Shown one piece after another: positions 40,964 through 43,005 of a DNA stretch of 43,005 bases. Every line of letters starts with the position of its first letter. Position 1 is the stretch's first letter. The notes beneath the pieces were generated by a model. The model searched no databases, was not told where the DNA came from, and saw only the letters and a program-made list of their open reading frames with translations. The stretch covers positions 1-43,005 of the forward strand of contig CAMDED010000058.1 in the NCBI GenBank assembly GCA_945893365.1, in the 5' to 3' direction. This stretch comes from Candidatus Sulfopaludibacter sp. SbA3. GTDB taxonomy: Bacteria > Acidobacteriota > Terriglobia > Bryobacterales > Bryobacteraceae. The position numbers and the translations under genes were made by a program.

Positions 40964-43005
40964 TCAGAAAATCACCTTGAGCCCGAACTGCACAATCCGA
41001 GGACTCGTGGCGCCGGTGATTTGTCCGAACAGCGGACTCGTCACGGTGGTATTCGGTGCACCGAGGTTGGGGTGATTCAGCACGTTGAACAGCTCTGCCC
41101 GGAACTGAATCCTGACGCGCTCCCAAATGCCGAACTCCTTGAAGGCCGAATAGTCGATATTCCAAAGGCCCGGCGCGCGAAGCTGATTTCTGCGGCCGGT
41201 CCCGATGGTTCCGACCGCATTCACCCTGAAAGCGGCCGTATTGAAGTTCCGCAGGATCCGCTCCGATTTTGGGCGGTCGATCGCCAGCCGCCAGTCTACG
41301 CCCGTCAGGTCGGCGAAGTTCCCGCCGACGCCCATCAGCGCGTTGTCCACACCGCTGAAAATCGTCATCGGGACTCCGGACTGTGTCGTAAAGATGTAAT
41401 TGCTCTGCCACCCGCCAAGAATGCTCCGCATCAGGAGACCGCGGTTCTTGAGAGCCGGGAGCTGCCAGATTCCGGAGACCACTAGCCGCTGGGGAATATC
41501 GAAATCCGACCGCCCGCGGTTATCCTCATAGTTGAAGGGATTCGGCCCGAGCGTGTTGCCTTCGACCGAGCCATACGAACTGATGTCGCTCGACTTCGAA
41601 ACCGTGTAGTTCGCGAGCACCGTGACTCCGCGCGAGAAGCGCTGCTGGAACGTAAACTGAGCGGAATGATATTTGGACCAGCCCACCGATTTGCCCAACT
41701 GGATCCCTCCGATCGGCTGGTATAAGCGCCGGGCGTTTAGATTCGCCGCCGTAGCGCCAGGGCCGTAGATGCCGGGATTCACCTCGGGGGAATTCAACAG
41801 ATGCGTGCCTTTCGACCCCACATAGGCGCCGCGCAGGAGCATGTCGGGGCGGAGTTGATGCTCGATGACGAAGTTCCAGTTTTGCATATATCCGGTGCCC
41901 ATCTGTCTGCTGGGCACGGCGTAGGTGACGTTGGGCGCGAAGACGAAATCCTTTGTTGCGCTTTGCGCGGAAGGATCGAGAACGGGGTCGTTTCCGTAGA
42001 CATTCGAGAAGCTTGCAGGGGCCGTCAGAATGATCTGACGGATGAACGGCGCGGCGCTGGCGCTGCGGTTGTTGAAAATGCCGGGGTTGCGATCGTAGAA
42101 GATTCCGTAGGCGGACCTCAAGACCGTCTTGGGCATGACCTGGAACGCCAGTCCTACACGGGGCGCCAAGAGGCCCCATTCGGTGGGGACGATCCTGTCC
42201 TCGTATCCGGGGTCGCCCTGGAACAGGAGGCCCCGGAATGCGTTCGGGAACGCCACCGACTGCTGTCCGGGAACGAACGTCACTCGCTTTCCGCGTGCTT
42301 CACTGAAATCGAAGCTCGGTTCCCAACGCATACCCAGATTCATGGTCAGCTTCCGGGTCAGCCGGACGTCATCCTGCACATACAACGTGAAGAGGTGCGA
42401 GTACAGATCCTCACTCCAGGCCGACTGCTGCTGCCACGTATTCGGCTTACCGAGGAGAAACTCCCCAAACGAGTTTCCGGCATTCGATTTTCCGGCGTCG
42501 CTGAGGATGAGTCCACTGAACGATGCGGTACCGCCCGTCAGAAAAAAGGAACTCTTGTCGAGGAGGTGACGCTTGAAGTTGAATCCGAATTTCAGGCTCT
42601 GCTTCCCGCGGGTGTAGCTGAGATTATCGGCCAGCTCGTAGGCGTTTTGATGATTTTCATAGCCGAGACCCAGGCTGATGCCCGACCAGTTCGAGATCGA
42701 GAGATCCATGGTGGGGAAGTTCGGTACGGTTTTCACATTGGCGCCCAAACTCTGGTAGTTGGTGCTCAAGCTGGCTGGCGGCGTGGCCGTGGGCGTCGAC
42801 CTATTGTAGGTGACGTTGAACTGATTCAGGAGGCGTGAAGAGAAAACATAGGTGTGACCTGAATTATGCACACCAACGCACACTATCAGCGTCCCGAGCG
42901 CTGGTTCTGTTCGGCTGATGCAGTTCGTGGCTGAGTAAGTCAATTCAGTTTTCGCTGTCCCCATTCCCTCCCGAGTGTCCGTTCCCGCCCAGCCTCGCGC
43001 CGAAG
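40964..43005 (-). CDS. Oar-like TonB-dependent receptor, C-terminal part (cut by window edge)
   Basis: The frame is open from the right edge to the stop at 40966-40964. An ATG at 42964 exists, but no leader follows, so the true start is presumably outside the window. What is present is the barrel: FSSRLLNQFNVTYNRSTPTA, LADNLSYTRGKQSLKFGFNF, LYVQDDVRLTRKLTMNLGMR, PRVGLAFQVMPKTVLRSAYG, a late WNIDYSAFKEFGIWERVRIQ and FRAELFNVLNHPNLGAPNTT, and the final FGLKVIF. These are the standard barrel landmarks of the family. The stretch nearest the edge (TNCISRTEPALG and around) is unusual for the family and contains cysteines, which may mark an insertion or a frame problem. It is followed downstream by the decayed TIGR03437 gene. 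Confidence 0.85.
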   Translation of the reverse strand, partial: SARGWAGTDTREGMGTAKTELTYSATNCISRTEPALGTLIVCVGVHNSGHTYVFSSRLLNQFNVTYNRSTPTATPPASLSTNYQSLGANVKTVPNFPTMDLSISNWSGISLGLGYENHQNAYELADNLSYTRGKQSLKFGFNFKRHLLDKSSFFLTGGTASFSGLILSDAGKSNAGNSFGEFLLGKPNTWQQQSAWSEDLYSHLFTLYVQDDVRLTRKLTMNLGMRWEPSFDFSEARGKRVTFVPGQQSVAFPNAFRGLLFQGDPGYEDRIVPTEWGLLAPRVGLAFQVMPKTVLRSAYGIFYDRNPGIFNNRSASAAPFIRQIILTAPASFSNVYGNDPVLDPSAQSATKDFVFAPNVTYAVPSRQMGTGYMQNWNFVIEHQLRPDMLLRGAYVGSKGTHLLNSPEVNPGIYGPGATAANLNARRLYQPIGGIQLGKSVGWSKYHSAQFTFQQRFSRGVTVLANYTVSKSSDISSYGSVEGNTLGPNPFNYEDNRGRSDFDIPQRLVVSGIWQLPALKNRGLLMRSILGGWQSNYIFTTQSGVPMTIFSGVDNALMGVGGNFADLTGVDWRLAIDRPKSERILRNFNTAAFRVNAVGTIGTGRRNQLRAPGLWNIDYSAFKEFGIWERVRIQFRAELFNVLNHPNLGAPNTTVTSPLFGQITGATSPRIVQFGLKVIF

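Noticed and set aside
41801-42838. Plus-strand 345-codon frame opposite the fourth receptor
   Set aside because: It is the antisense of a clear receptor barrel; long antisense frames are common in GC-rich genes. The same applies to the long minus frames opposite 15890-17341, 30854-32431 and 37735-38796.
1-43005. CRISPR arrays, rRNA, tRNA, prophage or complete insertion sequences
   Set aside because: No regularly spaced repeats, no rRNA-like stretches, no convincing tRNA cloverleaf, no integrase or transposase frames. Only the left-edge gene has a possible transposon link.

Overview
The window looks like chromosomal DNA from an Acidobacteriota bacterium of the Solibacter/Bryobacter type. It is GC-rich and carries several very large Oar-like TonB-dependent receptors with an N-terminal carboxypeptidase-regulatory fold. 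It also has a PSD1/DUF1549-DUF1553 plus DUF1501 plus PPC-domain cluster, a CRTAC1 (FG-GAP/ASPIC-UnbV) protein, and a decayed protein of the Solibacter paralogous C-terminal domain type (TIGR03437). I made this assignment from family content recognised by eye; no database search was run.

Layout. 1-59 is the first codons of a leftward gene. 207-4458 holds four rightward genes: a secreted alpha/beta hydrolase, a Tat-exported dienelactone hydrolase, a RidA protein and a glycine-zipper surface protein. 4477-5004 is a leftward SpoU/TrmH RNA methyltransferase. 5103-17548 is the most coherent accessory block: a leftward FadR-type GntR regulator, divergent from a D-2-hydroxyacid dehydrogenase, an Oar-like receptor (interrupted by a +1 frameshift), a haem-motif PSD1/DUF1549-DUF1553 protein, a DUF1501 protein, a PPC-domain protein and a secreted amidohydrolase. 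Two copies of the palindrome CATGTAACATG lie between the regulator and the dehydrogenase. One overlaps the -10 of a good sigma70-like promoter and the other overlaps the regulator's own start.

17795-21184 is a second, intact Oar-like receptor. 21208-21989 is a VapC/Phd-type toxin-antitoxin pair in which the toxin is dead (catalytic Asp lost, two frameshifts, one nonsense codon) and the antitoxin is intact, with its start codon inside a perfect 12-bp inverted repeat. NhaA and an ArsR-SRPBCC two-gene operon follow leftward, then a small relic of an Oar-like N-terminal domain. Next come a glycerol dehydrogenase and a convergent TauD-like dioxygenase whose stop codons both sit in a 15-bp tandem repeat.

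27641-33036 is a housekeeping/stress block: a TPR lipoprotein-like or secreted protein, then hrcA, grpE, dnaJ and inorganic pyrophosphatase, mostly closely packed. No dnaK and no CIRCE element are visible. 33286-39714 holds a CRTAC1 protein, a convergent TPR protein that overlaps it by 17 bp, and a third Oar-like receptor driven by a clear promoter. 40076-40815 is a frameshifted TIGR03437-type pseudogene. 40964-43005 is the C-terminal two thirds of a fourth Oar-like receptor that runs off the right edge.

The genes mainly describe a heterotroph that takes up large or complex substrates across the outer membrane and processes them with exported hydrolases. The 5.1-17.5 kb locus is the best candidate for a coordinated, little-described system: regulator, dehydrogenase, receptor, surface PSD1/DUF1501/PPC trio and amidohydrolase. 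Its substrate cannot be read from the sequence.
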